Assembly (NCBI GenBank): GCA_035946735.1
Contig: DASYYZ010000035.1
Coordinates: forward strand, 1 to 64,000
Length of the DNA: 64,000 nucleotides
Direction: 5' to 3'
From: Gp13-AA77 sp035946735
GTDB lineage: Bacteria > Acidobacteriota > Terriglobia > UBA7540
How positions within the stretch are numbered: position 1 is the stretch's first letter; every line of letters starts with the position of its first letter. The notes beneath the pieces are model-generated. The model ran no database searches, had not been told where the DNA came from, and saw only the letters and a program-made list of their open reading frames with translations. Made by a program: the position numbers and the translations under genes. Below, in pieces: positions 53,275 through 60,245 of the stretch.

Positions 53275-55374
53275 CTACCGTTCGAACCGGACCCGTATTT
53301 TTGTTCCTTGCGGTACCTTGCCGCCAGCCTGAGGGTATTGCTCCGAAGCGAGTCCACTCCCGCTGAAGACCAGGTCGAGGCCGAGGGCCGCGCATTGAGT
53401 TGCAACCGGGCGCTGCGCAAGGCCCGTCAAGTCCGGAACTGTAACCAAGGGCCCGCTGGGGAGCACCATCGTGTCGGGCGGTTTAGCGGAGGCGTTCGTC
53501 AGGGCGACAGGCTTTACGCTGGAGGCTATCTCATCGCGGGATAGGCCGTCGTGCGTCGAGATCTCCGGGGGCGGTCCATCTTCGATCGCCTCAGAATGCC
53601 TCGCAGGCTTCCAAAGAGCTGCGGCGCCGGGAGGGACGCGATTCGCCGCAATCGTCGTCGTGGGCCGATCCTTCGGCACGTTCATGCGCGTCAGGACCTG
53701 CTCCGCAATGGATTTGAAAACAGGAGCCGCCACTTCAGCTCCGTAGTAGGCGCCCACCGGCGAATCAACCGAGATCAGCACGACGATGGCAGGATGCCCA
53801 GCAGGCGCCATGCCCACGAAGGAAGACACAAAGTGGCGGTGCGAGTACGCTCCGGAAGGATCAATCTTCTGTCCTGTTCCGGTCTTGCCGGCCGCTGAAT
53901 AGCCGTTCAGTTGCGCCTTCCGCCCTGAACCCTCCTGAACGACGGTGGTCAGCATGTGCTTCATGATCTGGACGGTCCGCTCGCTCAGCACTCGCCGGCT
54001 GGGGCGGGGTTGCGGCTCGGTCAACAGGGAGCCCCGCTCAAAATGATCGATGATCCGCGGCGGAACCAATACGCCGCGATTCGCTATGGCCGAATACGCG
54101 GAAACGATCTGCAGCGCCGTCACGCCTACTTCCTGCCCCATGGAGAGCGCACCGATCGAGATGCCGGACCAGCGCTCCGGCGGCTTGAGCAATCCTTGTT
54201 CCTCGCCGGGCAGATCAATGCCGGTGCGCGCGCCAAACCCGTACCGGCGCATGTACTGATAGAAGCGATCCTGACCAAGACGCAGCCCGATCTTGATGGC
54301 AGCCACGTCGCTGGAATGCGCCAGAGCCTGCTCGATGGTCATCACGCCGAAGCGCTCGTCATCATGGATCACATGGCCATCGATGGTAATCGAACCCATC
54401 TGGCAATCGATCATCTCTTCGGGCGAGGTCAGCCCCTCTTCGAGGGCGCCGGAATAGGTCACCAGCTTGAACATCGAGCCCGGTTCATAAACCCACTGAA
54501 TTGCCCGGTTGTTGCGGGTGTCGGGCTTGAACTGGTCATAGCGATTCGGATCAAACGTAGGCTCGCTGACCATGGCGAGAATGCGGCCGGTGGAAGGCTC
54601 CTCCACGATCGCAACCGCGCCGGCAGCATGGTGGTCCGCCACGGCCTGTTCCACCGTGGTCTGCACAATCCCTTGAATGTCGGCGTCGAGGGTCAGGACC
54701 ACATTGGCGCCGGGCTGGCCTTTCCACTCGGTCGAATGAAACACGTGGCCGTGGGCGTCTTCGCTGAGCAGCATACGGCCCGGCTGACCGGCGATCATGC
54801 TCTCCAGGCCTGACTCGAGCCCGGCCAGACCCTGATCTTCGGTGCCGGCGTAGCCCATGACAGCTGCGGCCAGAGACCCCCTGGGATAGACGCGTTTCAT
54901 CTCTGACTCGACCGAGATTCCGGCCAAACCGAGGCTTCGTACGCGCTCGGCAAGCTTGTCTGAGATTCCGTGCTTCACGAAGAAGAATCGGCGGGCATTA
55001 TGGAGGCGCGACTCGAGCTCGCCTGCCGCAACGCCGACCAGCGGCGCGAGCAGGGTGGCGGCGATGCCGGGGTCCTGCACTTCGCGCGGCGCCGCGCCCA
55101 CGGATTCCACAGGAACCGCGATAGCAAGTTCGCGACGCGCGCGATCATAGATGGTGCCCCGCAAGGCAGGCAGGGGCCGCGTGTGCTGTTGCTGCTTCTG
55201 CTCAACGGCGAGCCATTTGACGTACTCGATCACCTCGAGCCCGTAAAGGCGGCCCAGAATCAGCAGAATCCACACGGACAGAAAAACGCCGAAGGCGAAG
55301 ACGCGGTGCGGAGAATTAGCATTGACGGGCCGGGCGGGATTTACCCGGCGAGGAAGCGAGGAGGAGCGGCCCAT
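53275..55374 (-). CDS. ftsI: penicillin-binding protein FtsI/PBP3 with C-terminal PASTA domain
   Basis: A 699-residue septal transpeptidase. The start MGRSSSLPRR is chosen because TGGAG lies 6 bases upstream. One membrane helix (FAFGVFLSVWILLILGRLYG, about 26-45), a dimerisation domain with RGTIYDRARRELA, then a transpeptidase domain: SxxK at S300-K303 (EPGSMFK), KTG at 497-499 (SAAGKTGTGQK). The SxN motif reads SSD (354-356, ALAHSSDVAAIK) instead of SSN. A PASTA domain occupies about 640-699 (VTVPDLTGLAQRPVATQCAALGL). PASTA on FtsI is usual outside the Proteobacteria. It lies 10 bases after ftsL. Confidence 0.96.
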   Translation of the reverse strand: MGRSSSLPRRVNPARPVNANSPHRVFAFGVFLSVWILLILGRLYGLEVIEYVKWLAVEQKQQQHTRPLPALRGTIYDRARRELAIAVPVESVGAAPREVQDPGIAATLLAPLVGVAAGELESRLHNARRFFFVKHGISDKLAERVRSLGLAGISVESEMKRVYPRGSLAAAVMGYAGTEDQGLAGLESGLESMIAGQPGRMLLSEDAHGHVFHSTEWKGQPGANVVLTLDADIQGIVQTTVEQAVADHHAAGAVAIVEEPSTGRILAMVSEPTFDPNRYDQFKPDTRNNRAIQWVYEPGSMFKLVTYSGALEEGLTSPEEMIDCQMGSITIDGHVIHDDERFGVMTIEQALAHSSDVAAIKIGLRLGQDRFYQYMRRYGFGARTGIDLPGEEQGLLKPPERWSGISIGALSMGQEVGVTALQIVSAYSAIANRGVLVPPRIIDHFERGSLLTEPQPRPSRRVLSERTVQIMKHMLTTVVQEGSGRKAQLNGYSAAGKTGTGQKIDPSGAYSHRHFVSSFVGMAPAGHPAIVVLISVDSPVGAYYGAEVAAPVFKSIAEQVLTRMNVPKDRPTTTIAANRVPPGAAALWKPARHSEAIEDGPPPEISTHDGLSRDEIASSVKPVALTNASAKPPDTMVLPSGPLVTVPDLTGLAQRPVATQCAALGLDLVFSGSGLASEQYPQAGGKVPQGTKIRVRFER

Positions 55375-55384
55375 TATGACTCCA

Positions 55385-55888
55385 TCAGCGGGTGCGGCGA
55401 AGCTCTGCCATGGCGGCGCTGGGGATCGGGCGGCTCTCAGCGAGCTGCGGCTCAGCCGGAGAGAACTGACCGTCCGGCATTTGATCCGCATTCACCACCT
55501 GCGCGGGGTCCGCCGGCTTTAGACCCAGTTCCGATTGAGCCTTGCCATCGATGAACTCCGTGTTATCGAGACGCTGCTCCTCCGCTTTCAGTTCGCGGTT
55601 CCATTTTTCCAGCGAGATCTGCCGCTGGCGCAACTGCTCGATCTGGTAGCCGTAACGCACGCACTGGAAGTGTTGCCAGGCATAGGCGAAGCAGAGGAGA
55701 AAGGCAAGGCCGGTGAGACCTGCCAAGGCGTAAAACTTCCGGTGTCTGGAATGGTCCACCTCGCGCACGAGCCGCGAGTTGTCGATGCGCTTGACGAAAT
55801 AAACCTCACGCACGGGGGCGCGCCCCGAGGCCAGGGTGTGACGAGAACGTCGCCGCGGAGCGGGAAGAACTTGAGCGGCAGTCGCCAT
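55385..55888 (-). CDS. ftsL: cell division protein FtsL
   Basis: A 167-residue bitopic protein. The start MATAAQVLP is set by GGAGGAA 7 bases upstream. A basic cytoplasmic part (1-60) is followed by one membrane helix (YALAGLTGLAFLLCFAYAWQ) and a periplasmic coiled coil (YGYQIEQLRQRQISLEKWNRELKAEEQRL), with a Pro-rich tail. Identity rests on this topology and on position between rsmH and ftsI, because FtsL sequences diverge quickly. It would form the FtsQLB complex. Confidence 0.88.
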   Translation of the reverse strand: MATAAQVLPAPRRRSRHTLASGRAPVREVYFVKRIDNSRLVREVDHSRHRKFYALAGLTGLAFLLCFAYAWQHFQCVRYGYQIEQLRQRQISLEKWNRELKAEEQRLDNTEFIDGKAQSELGLKPADPAQVVNADQMPDGQFSPAEPQLAESRPIPSAAMAELRRTR

Positions 55889-55913
55889 GGTAACCTTCCT
55901 CCGTTTTCGCCGG

Positions 55914-56870
55914 TTACCGGACCAATCCCGAACCGGCGTTGTCCCCGAACCCTGCTGCGGGATCTTCGACTCTTGCCGCCGCCCGCAGCTTGGCGCTGCG
56001 CGAGCGGGGATTTCTGTGAATCGCCTCCTCGTCGGGACGCACCACATGCCGCGTCAGAACGAGGGCCTTACGCTCCTGCCGCCAGGCCGCCATCGCCTGC
56101 TTCACCAGCCGGTCTTCGAGCGAGTGAAAACTGATCACCACCACCCGGCCGCCGGGCGCGAGCACCGTCAGCACGCGAGCCAGGAACTGCTCCAGGTTGC
56201 CAAGCTCGTTGTTCACGGCCAGACGAAGCGCCATGAACGTTCGGGTGGCGGGATGAATCTGGTGAGGGCCCGGCCGTGAGGGAATCGCTCGCGTCACCAC
56301 CTGCGCCAGTTCGGTGGATGTTCGAATCGGCCGGGCCCTCATAATGGCTCGCGCGATTTGGCGCGAGCGGCGCTCCTCTGCAAACTTGAAAATCAGGTCA
56401 GAAAGCTCGCGCTCGCTCGAATAGTTCACCAAATCCGCTGCCGAAACTTCGCTCGCCGGATCCATTCGCATATCGAGCGGCCCTTCAAGGGCGAAACTGA
56501 AGCCGCGCGAGCGATCGGCGAGTTGCATGGAGCTCAAGCCCAAATCGGCGACGATGCCGTCCGCCGGCGGGAACCCGGCAGTCGCATGCAGGGCGTCGAT
56601 TTCGCCGAAGTTGCCTTGCGCGAGCGTCACCTTTTGACCACTAGAGGCCAGGCGCTCGCGCGCCGCAGCGATTGCTGAAGGGTCGCGATCGATGCCGAGC
56701 AGGCGCCCGCTGGTAAGCCGCCTGAGAATGGCTTGCGCATGCCCCGCGCCGCCCAACGTGGCGTCAATGTAAAAACCGTCCGCACGAACATTCAGGAACT
56801 CCGTTACTTCTTCGACCAGCACCGGTTGATGGATGCTTACGCCTTGGCCGCCTGCCGCCTCGCTCGCCAC
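55914..56870 (-). CDS. rsmH: 16S rRNA (cytosine(1402)-N(4))-methyltransferase
   Basis: A 318-residue MraW/RsmH methyltransferase. Seen: HQPVLVEEVTEFL, the SAM motif YIDATLGGAGHAQAIL, LGIDRDPSAIAAARERL, ADLGLSSMQLADRSRGFSF, the signature DMRMDP, LRLAVNNELGNLEQFL and VISFHSLEDRLVKQ. It starts at GTG 20 bases after mraZ. It is the usual second gene of dcw clusters. Confidence 0.97.
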   Translation of the reverse strand: MASEAAGGQGVSIHQPVLVEEVTEFLNVRADGFYIDATLGGAGHAQAILRRLTSGRLLGIDRDPSAIAAARERLASSGQKVTLAQGNFGEIDALHATAGFPPADGIVADLGLSSMQLADRSRGFSFALEGPLDMRMDPASEVSAADLVNYSSERELSDLIFKFAEERRSRQIARAIMRARPIRTSTELAQVVTRAIPSRPGPHQIHPATRTFMALRLAVNNELGNLEQFLARVLTVLAPGGRVVVISFHSLEDRLVKQAMAAWRQERKALVLTRHVVRPDEEAIHRNPRSRSAKLRAAARVEDPAAGFGDNAGSGLVR

Positions 56871-56890
56871 ATTTCACTTCATCATAGGCC

Positions 56891-57331
56891 CTAGATTCCC
56901 AAGTCGCTCCAGGCCTTTTCGTCGTCCAGCGTGATCGGCTGGTTGTCGAGGTACTCCGAGAAACGTTCGGGCTTCCAAACATCGAGCCTATCCGGGTAGC
57001 CCATCACCGCGACCTCACCCAGCACCCCGGCGGCATCCCGCAATCGGGAAGGAAGCAGCACGCGGCCCTGCGAGTCCATGTCCACGAGCTGGCCCCAGTA
57101 GTTGGTGCGGTCCAGGAATTTGTTGCGCGCCGGATGCATGGTCGGCAGCTCAGCCAGTTTCTTTTCAATTCGCTCCCATTGCGCAAATGGGTAGAGTGAC
57201 GCTTTGTCGCCGCGCAGGCTGGTAACGTAAAACTTGGATCCAAAGTCCCGGTCGATGATGTCTTTGAACTCGCTCGGGATCTTGAGCCGCCCCTTGGGGT
57301 CCACGGTCGCCTTGTGTGCTCCTCGAAACAC
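56891..57331 (-). CDS. mraZ: transcriptional regulator MraZ
   Basis: A 146-residue tandem SpoVT/AbrB-type DNA-binding protein: first half MFRGAHKATVDPKGRLKIPSEFKDII, second half VDMDSQGRVLLPSRLRDAAGV, both with the conserved DxxGR. MraZ forms rings that bind direct repeats upstream of its own gene and control the dcw operon. Two candidate boxes lie 20 bases before the start. It heads the cluster, as in most bacteria. Confidence 0.96.
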   Translation of the reverse strand: MFRGAHKATVDPKGRLKIPSEFKDIIDRDFGSKFYVTSLRGDKASLYPFAQWERIEKKLAELPTMHPARNKFLDRTNYWGQLVDMDSQGRVLLPSRLRDAAGVLGEVAVMGYPDRLDVWKPERFSEYLDNQPITLDDEKAWSDLGI

Positions 57332-57350
57332 TCTTTTACCTGAGCTCTGT

Positions 57351-57367
57351 CCACTTTAGGACACTTT
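57351..57367 (-). promoter_or_regulatory. candidate MraZ operator (two direct boxes)
   Basis: On the minus strand AAAGTGT-CCT-AAAGTGG: two AAAGTG[T/G] boxes separated by 3 bases, the arrangement described for MraZ of Mycoplasma. They lie about 20-36 bases before the mraZ ATG, a suitable place for autoregulation. Confidence 0.5.
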
Positions 57368-57385
57368 TTTATACAGCAGAACCAT

Positions 57386-57415
57386 TTTTTACCACTATAT
57401 CGAGGCGGCTGTCAA
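57386..57415 (-). promoter_or_regulatory. candidate dcw cluster promoter
   Basis: On the minus strand a perfect -35 TTGACA (57415-57410), an 18-base spacer and a weak -10 TAAAAA (57391-57386). It lies just upstream of the MraZ boxes. Confidence 0.4.
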
Positions 57416-57540
57416 GCCTTTTGTTTGGAAATTCATTTATTTTTCAAAGGTTTACAAGAAAGCTACCGATTGCGTGACAAGGGTCAGATTACCACTACAT
57501 CTAGCAGTCTGTTGAAAAACGATTTGTCGGGCCTCGTTAG

Positions 57541-57562
57541 GGCGGGGCTTTTCAGCCCCGCC
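57541..57562. repeat. GC-rich hairpin
   Basis: A perfect 9-bp stem (GGCGGGGCT / AGCCCCGCC) with a TTTC loop, of the same general type as the hairpins at 25446 and 50258. Confidence 0.6.
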
Positions 57563-57652
57563 GTCACAAGCCCTCCAAAACCACTGAAAACATTGAGCGG
57601 AGCCGAGCTTCACGCTGGCCCCCAAGCGCCCCATCTCCTGGGATTCACTCCT

Positions 57653-57660
57653 GGAATCTC
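57653..57660 (+). repeat. target site duplication, left copy
   Basis: GGAATCTC, directly abutting the left terminal inverted repeat; the identical right copy is at 60238-60245. Confidence 0.9.
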
Positions 57661-57677
57661 GGTAGTGTCCTAATTTG
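57661..57677 (+). repeat. left terminal inverted repeat
   Basis: GGTAGTGTCCTAATTTG, the exact reverse complement of the right end. Confidence 0.92.
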
Positions 57678-57694
57678 AACGGCATTAAAATTGC

Positions 57695-57880
57695 CTATCC
57701 AGCAATGGCAGCGCTAACGACGGCTCTTATCCACTCAGAAACCGTCTGGCTTACCTTAGCTGCCTTGACTTGAATCGCCTTCAATTCTTGGGCAGTAACA
57801 CGCACTCGCAAGGCTCTTACCTTAGCGCTACCATTCGGTAGTGGCGGCCTCCCCGCCTTACGCTTCTTCGGCTGCTTCAC
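57695..57880 (-). CDS. small ribbon-helix-helix-like protein (transposon passenger)
   Basis: A 61-residue basic protein starting at GTG. The N-terminus is PKKRKAGRPPLP, then VRALRVRVTAQELKAIQVKA followed by SQTVSEWIRAVV, a pattern typical of ribbon-helix-helix DNA-binding or MobC-like small proteins (a basic strand, then two helices ending in SEWIR). It overlaps the end of the preceding passenger gene by 23 bases and stops 17 bases inside the left terminal repeat. It may regulate the transposon or bind its ends; this is inference. Confidence 0.6.
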   Translation of the reverse strand: MKQPKKRKAGRPPLPNGSAKVRALRVRVTAQELKAIQVKAAKVSQTVSEWIRAVVSAAIAG

Positions 57881-58181
57881 CGTCCCTGAACTCCTTGGCG
57901 ATAGCGGCTCGTACCGCCAGCAGCGGTGAGGTAATCGGATGGACGTGTAACACGGTCACGTGACGCTTGGGCTGCTTTGGATCGTCCGTATCATGTGACC
58001 AAGCGTACAGCATCTTAGCTTTAGGATGACCCTTCAACTCGAAAACCTCGACAAGCCCTTCCCACACCGTCTGGCCTCTGAATGTGTCTTTGACTGGCAC
58101 GGTCTTGACGTGCGTGGCTTCCGCGCCATGTAATTTACGGATGATGCTTTGCAATTCCGAAATGTAGGCTTTGGCCGTCAT
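57858..58181 (-). CDS. hypothetical transposon passenger protein, 107 residues
   Basis: MTAKAYISELQSIIRKLHGA begins a protein without signal peptide or cysteines. It is mixed alpha/beta, with a conserved-looking core (FRGQTVWEGLVEVFELKGHPKAKMLYAWSHD, then RHVTVLHVHPITSPLLAVRAAI). The histidine-rich strand VTVLHVHP is notable. No family is recognised. Its ATG overlaps the stop of the upstream zinc-ribbon gene by four bases (ATGA), so it is translationally coupled. Confidence 0.65.
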   Translation of the reverse strand: MTAKAYISELQSIIRKLHGAEATHVKTVPVKDTFRGQTVWEGLVEVFELKGHPKAKMLYAWSHDTDDPKQPKRHVTVLHVHPITSPLLAVRAAIAKEFRDGEAAEEA

Positions 58182-58501
58182 CGCGGAGGCTCCAGCTTTT
58201 CATTCTTGATCTCGATGGCTAATGTGAATCCTGCAGGAAAAGAGCCTTCATCACTGCTGATAATCTGCGCCAAATCACCAAAAGCCTCTACGAATTTGAA
58301 GATCGTAAGCTCGCACGTCGAACCACCGACCTGCGTCCAAGGATGGTTGCAGATTGGACACTCCTTCAGGAAGCCAACCTTTTTTCTCCGCGCCTGATAT
58401 TCCTTTGGAGAGACCGACACGCTGACGCCACATTCCTTGCAAACAAAACTCAGTGCAAGGATGTCCGACAACTCTATAAATTTCTTGGCTACGGTTGTCA
58501 T
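58178..58501 (-). CDS. small zinc-ribbon-like protein (transposon passenger)
   Basis: A 107-residue protein MTTVAKKFIELSDIL... with two knuckles, CKEC (about 21-24) and CPIC (about 48-51), spaced as in a zinc ribbon, followed by a helical C-terminal half (STCELTIFKFVEAFGDLAQII). No known family is recognised. The start at 58501 is chosen because its ATG overlaps the transposase stop (ATGA), and the sequence upstream in this frame lies within the transposase gene. It could be a nucleic-acid-binding accessory protein of the element. Confidence 0.65.
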   Translation of the reverse strand: MTTVAKKFIELSDILALSFVCKECGVSVSVSPKEYQARRKKVGFLKECPICNHPWTQVGGSTCELTIFKFVEAFGDLAQIISSDEGSFPAGFTLAIEIKNEKLEPPR

Positions 58502-59325
58502 GCGGCTTCCTCCAGAAGATCGGGCACGCTCCAGAAGTCGCGCTCGATTCCGGCTTCCATCGCCGGAGTGCAACGCAGGGAGGCATGGCGCAAGCAGAAG
58601 TTGTAATAGGCAAAGTGGAGGCCGACCGCCGCTTCGAAGTTCTCACGCTTCTTGCTGAAAGCGTAGGTCAGGCGGGTCAAGCGCCGCATGTGAAGCCGAG
58701 TGGTTCCGTTCAGGCGCTCAACGTAACTAGTGGAGGCCAGTTGCATATCAGGGTTGCCGGTGACGCGGCGTCTCTCGACCGAAAGAACCTTCGGAGGGCT
58801 GTACTTGCGCTCTGGACTCTGCGAGTCATCCTGCCCGTATTCCTTGATGACTTGGGCGTAGTCCACTTCCGAGCCGAACGCCAGTTCTACGGCGTCAACG
58901 TACGCCCTCAGCGCATCGCTCGACAGTTGAACGCGCCTGGAGAGCCGTGAGGCCATGTCAGACACAAAGGCATTTGCCGTGGCTTTGTCGCGTTTGCCAA
59001 CCTTGAACGCGGGCACTAGCTTGGTATCGGCGTCGATAGCGCAGAACGTCCAAACGTCTCCAACTTGCGGGTCATCTGTGGGCCGGACGTGACGCTCCTT
59101 CTTGCCGATGAATCCCCAAATCTCATCGACCTGTAGATTCTCACAAGGCAGGTTCCGCATCTTGCTGTCAAGAAGAGCCGCGCATCCTTGGCCGACCTTC
59201 ACACCAAGACGCATAATCGTGTCACGATGCACGCCCGTCATGCGCTCGATTGACCGGATGCTTGAGCCTTCCGCCAGCGCTCCGATTATCATCGCCTGCT
59301 TTTCCGTGCTGAGCATGTTCGCCAT
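58498..59325 (-). CDS. IS1-type DDE transposase
   Basis: A 275-residue transposase starting MANMLSTEKQAM, with GGAGG upstream. Residues about 5-45 form a helix-turn-helix (GSSIRSIERMTGVHRDTIMRLG). The DDE catalytic core is visible: D in LQVDEIWGFIGKK, D in LSSDALRAYVDAV, E in SYVERLNGTTRLHMRRLTR. It ends in AVGLHFAYYNFCLRHASLRCTPAMEAGI. It resembles the IS1 (DDE_Tnp_IS1) group, but the whole enzyme is in one frame, with no -1 frameshift between InsA- and InsB-like parts and no N-terminal zinc finger. The frame stays open 279 codons upstream, antisense to the membrane gene, but that part has no coding sense. Confidence 0.92.
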   Translation of the reverse strand: MANMLSTEKQAMIIGALAEGSSIRSIERMTGVHRDTIMRLGVKVGQGCAALLDSKMRNLPCENLQVDEIWGFIGKKERHVRPTDDPQVGDVWTFCAIDADTKLVPAFKVGKRDKATANAFVSDMASRLSRRVQLSSDALRAYVDAVELAFGSEVDYAQVIKEYGQDDSQSPERKYSPPKVLSVERRRVTGNPDMQLASTSYVERLNGTTRLHMRRLTRLTYAFSKKRENFEAAVGLHFAYYNFCLRHASLRCTPAMEAGIERDFWSVPDLLEEAA

Positions 59326-59347
59326 TTGATCCCCGCCTCCGATAAAT

Positions 59348-59376
59348 ACTGTACCCCAATAATCTAAGCTTGTCAA
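59348..59376 (-). promoter_or_regulatory. transposase operon promoter
   Basis: Minus strand TTGACA (59376-59371), 17-base spacer, TACAGT (59353-59348), then a ribosome binding site and the transposase ATG at 59325. It shares its -35 bases with the divergent promoter. Confidence 0.6.
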
Positions 59377-59397
59377 GAAATATTTTTGTGGTACGAT
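59370..59397 (+). promoter_or_regulatory. divergent promoter for the membrane-protein passenger
   Basis: TTGTCA (59370-59375), 16-base spacer, TACGAT (59392-59397), only 9 bases before the ATG at 59407. Its -35 overlaps that of the transposase promoter, so the two should compete. Confidence 0.5.
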
Positions 59398-59406
59398 ATT
59401 CCGGCC

Positions 59407-60228
59407 ATGAGAATCATCATTGCCGCCTTCGTCTTCGCAGCCTTGGTGGTATATGGGGAAAAAGCCAAAGCCCAAAGCAAGGCCAGTGAGCATAACTCCG
59501 CCGCAGCGAAACAACAATCGGACGGCACGGGAACGGGGACGGTCATCGTAGTAAATCAGCAGACCACCAAGGGGGAGGAACAGCGCCATGAGGCTAAGGC
59601 GCCAAGCTACCACCATGAACTGCTTTTGCCTCAAAACCTCCCCAACCTCGCACTGGTGATGATCGGCATTTTTGCCGTTGCGATGGCTTACCATACTCTC
59701 AGGGCGCTCAAACGCCAAATAGACGCAGTGGTTTCCAGCGAACGAGCACGAGTTGTCCCTGAACTGGTTCGTTACACCGACTTGGTTACGATCGGTCTGA
59801 GGTTGGTTAACATGGGACGTACCGTAGCCCAGATATCGGGCTACGAAATGCACTGCGGGTTTTTCGACTGGAAAAGACAGGTACTGAGGATAGGACAGAT
59901 CAATTCCGGCGGAGTCGATAAGATGCTCGGAGGCTCCGAAAACATCGAAGTTGCGGGCGAAATCGTTGATATAGATAGGTTTGTCAGAGATAAATCTGCT
60001 GGCCTCGACACATATGACAATTGGCTTGTGCTCTTGGTTGTAGTGAGGTATCGGCACGTCTTTAGCGGAACGGAACCCGAGGCCTACATCTTTCGCTTCG
60101 TTTACACTCCCACAACCAAGAGTTTTAGACGAGAAGAGGTGACAGACGCGGACAGACTCCAAGCCCGTGAGAAGACGATCTCCCCCGTGCCACAGGACGG
60201 TGATGACAAATATTACGGACCAAATTAG
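59407..60228 (+). CDS. hypothetical membrane protein (transposon passenger)
   Basis: A 273-residue protein: an N-terminal hydrophobic signal or anchor (MRIIIAAFVFAALVVYG), a polar Ser/Gln/Thr-rich linker, a transmembrane helix (LALVMIGIFAVAMAYHTL, about 82-100), then a presumably cytoplasmic domain (LKRQIDAVVSSERARVVPELVRYTDLVTIGLRLVNMGRTVAQISGYEMHCGFFDW...). This helix-plus-ALKRQ...VVP...NMGRT layout recurs in many bacterial hypothetical proteins of mobile regions; the function is not known. The last codon and the TAG stop (60226-60228) lie inside the right terminal repeat, so the gene has travelled with the element. Confidence 0.75.
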   Translation: MRIIIAAFVFAALVVYGEKAKAQSKASEHNSAAAKQQSDGTGTGTVIVVNQQTTKGEEQRHEAKAPSYHHELLLPQNLPNLALVMIGIFAVAMAYHTLRALKRQIDAVVSSERARVVPELVRYTDLVTIGLRLVNMGRTVAQISGYEMHCGFFDWKRQVLRIGQINSGGVDKMLGGSENIEVAGEIVDIDRFVRDKSAGLDTYDNWLVLLVVVRYRHVFSGTEPEAYIFRFVYTPTTKSFRREEVTDADRLQAREKTISPVPQDGDDKYYGPN

Positions 60229-60237
60229 GACACTACC
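60221..60237 (-). repeat. right terminal inverted repeat
   Basis: CAAATTAGGACACTACC; it overlaps the last codon and stop of the membrane-protein gene. Confidence 0.92.
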
Positions 60238-60245
60238 GGAATCTC
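60238..60245 (+). repeat. target site duplication, right copy
   Basis: GGAATCTC, identical to 57653-57660. Confidence 0.9.

Larger units (their letters stand above)
57332..57660. other. mraZ upstream region up to transposon insertion
   Basis: The left third holds the mraZ promoter and operator. The rest has no gene; it holds a 22-base GC-rich hairpin at 57541-57562 (GGCGGGGCT-TTTC-AGCCCCGCC) preceded by CTGTTGAAAAAC, and ends in the 8-bp target duplication of the transposon. Confidence 0.5.
57661..60237. mobile_element. IS1-type transposon with passenger genes
   Basis: A 2,577-bp element with perfect 17-bp terminal inverted repeats (GGTAGTGTCCTAATTTG) and an 8-bp direct target duplication GGAATCTC on both sides. 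It encodes a single-frame DDE transposase of IS1 type, three small genes overlapped with it on the minus strand, and one divergent membrane-protein gene. The 8-bp duplication fits IS1-family (8-9 bp) behaviour. The element is about three times longer than classical IS1 because of the passengers. Perfect ends and duplication imply recent insertion. It sits between the dcw cluster and eda without breaking a recognisable gene. Confidence 0.92.

Noticed and set aside
57356..57366. TTAGGACACT in the mraZ upstream region also occurs in the transposon terminal repeat
   Set aside because: The match is limited to ten bases, has no inverted partner or target duplication nearby, and the bases are explained by the MraZ boxes.
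59326..60162. An uninterrupted 279-codon extension upstream of the transposase start on the minus strand
   Set aside because: It is antisense to the membrane-protein gene, has no family resemblance, and the transposase has a good start with a ribosome binding site at 59325.
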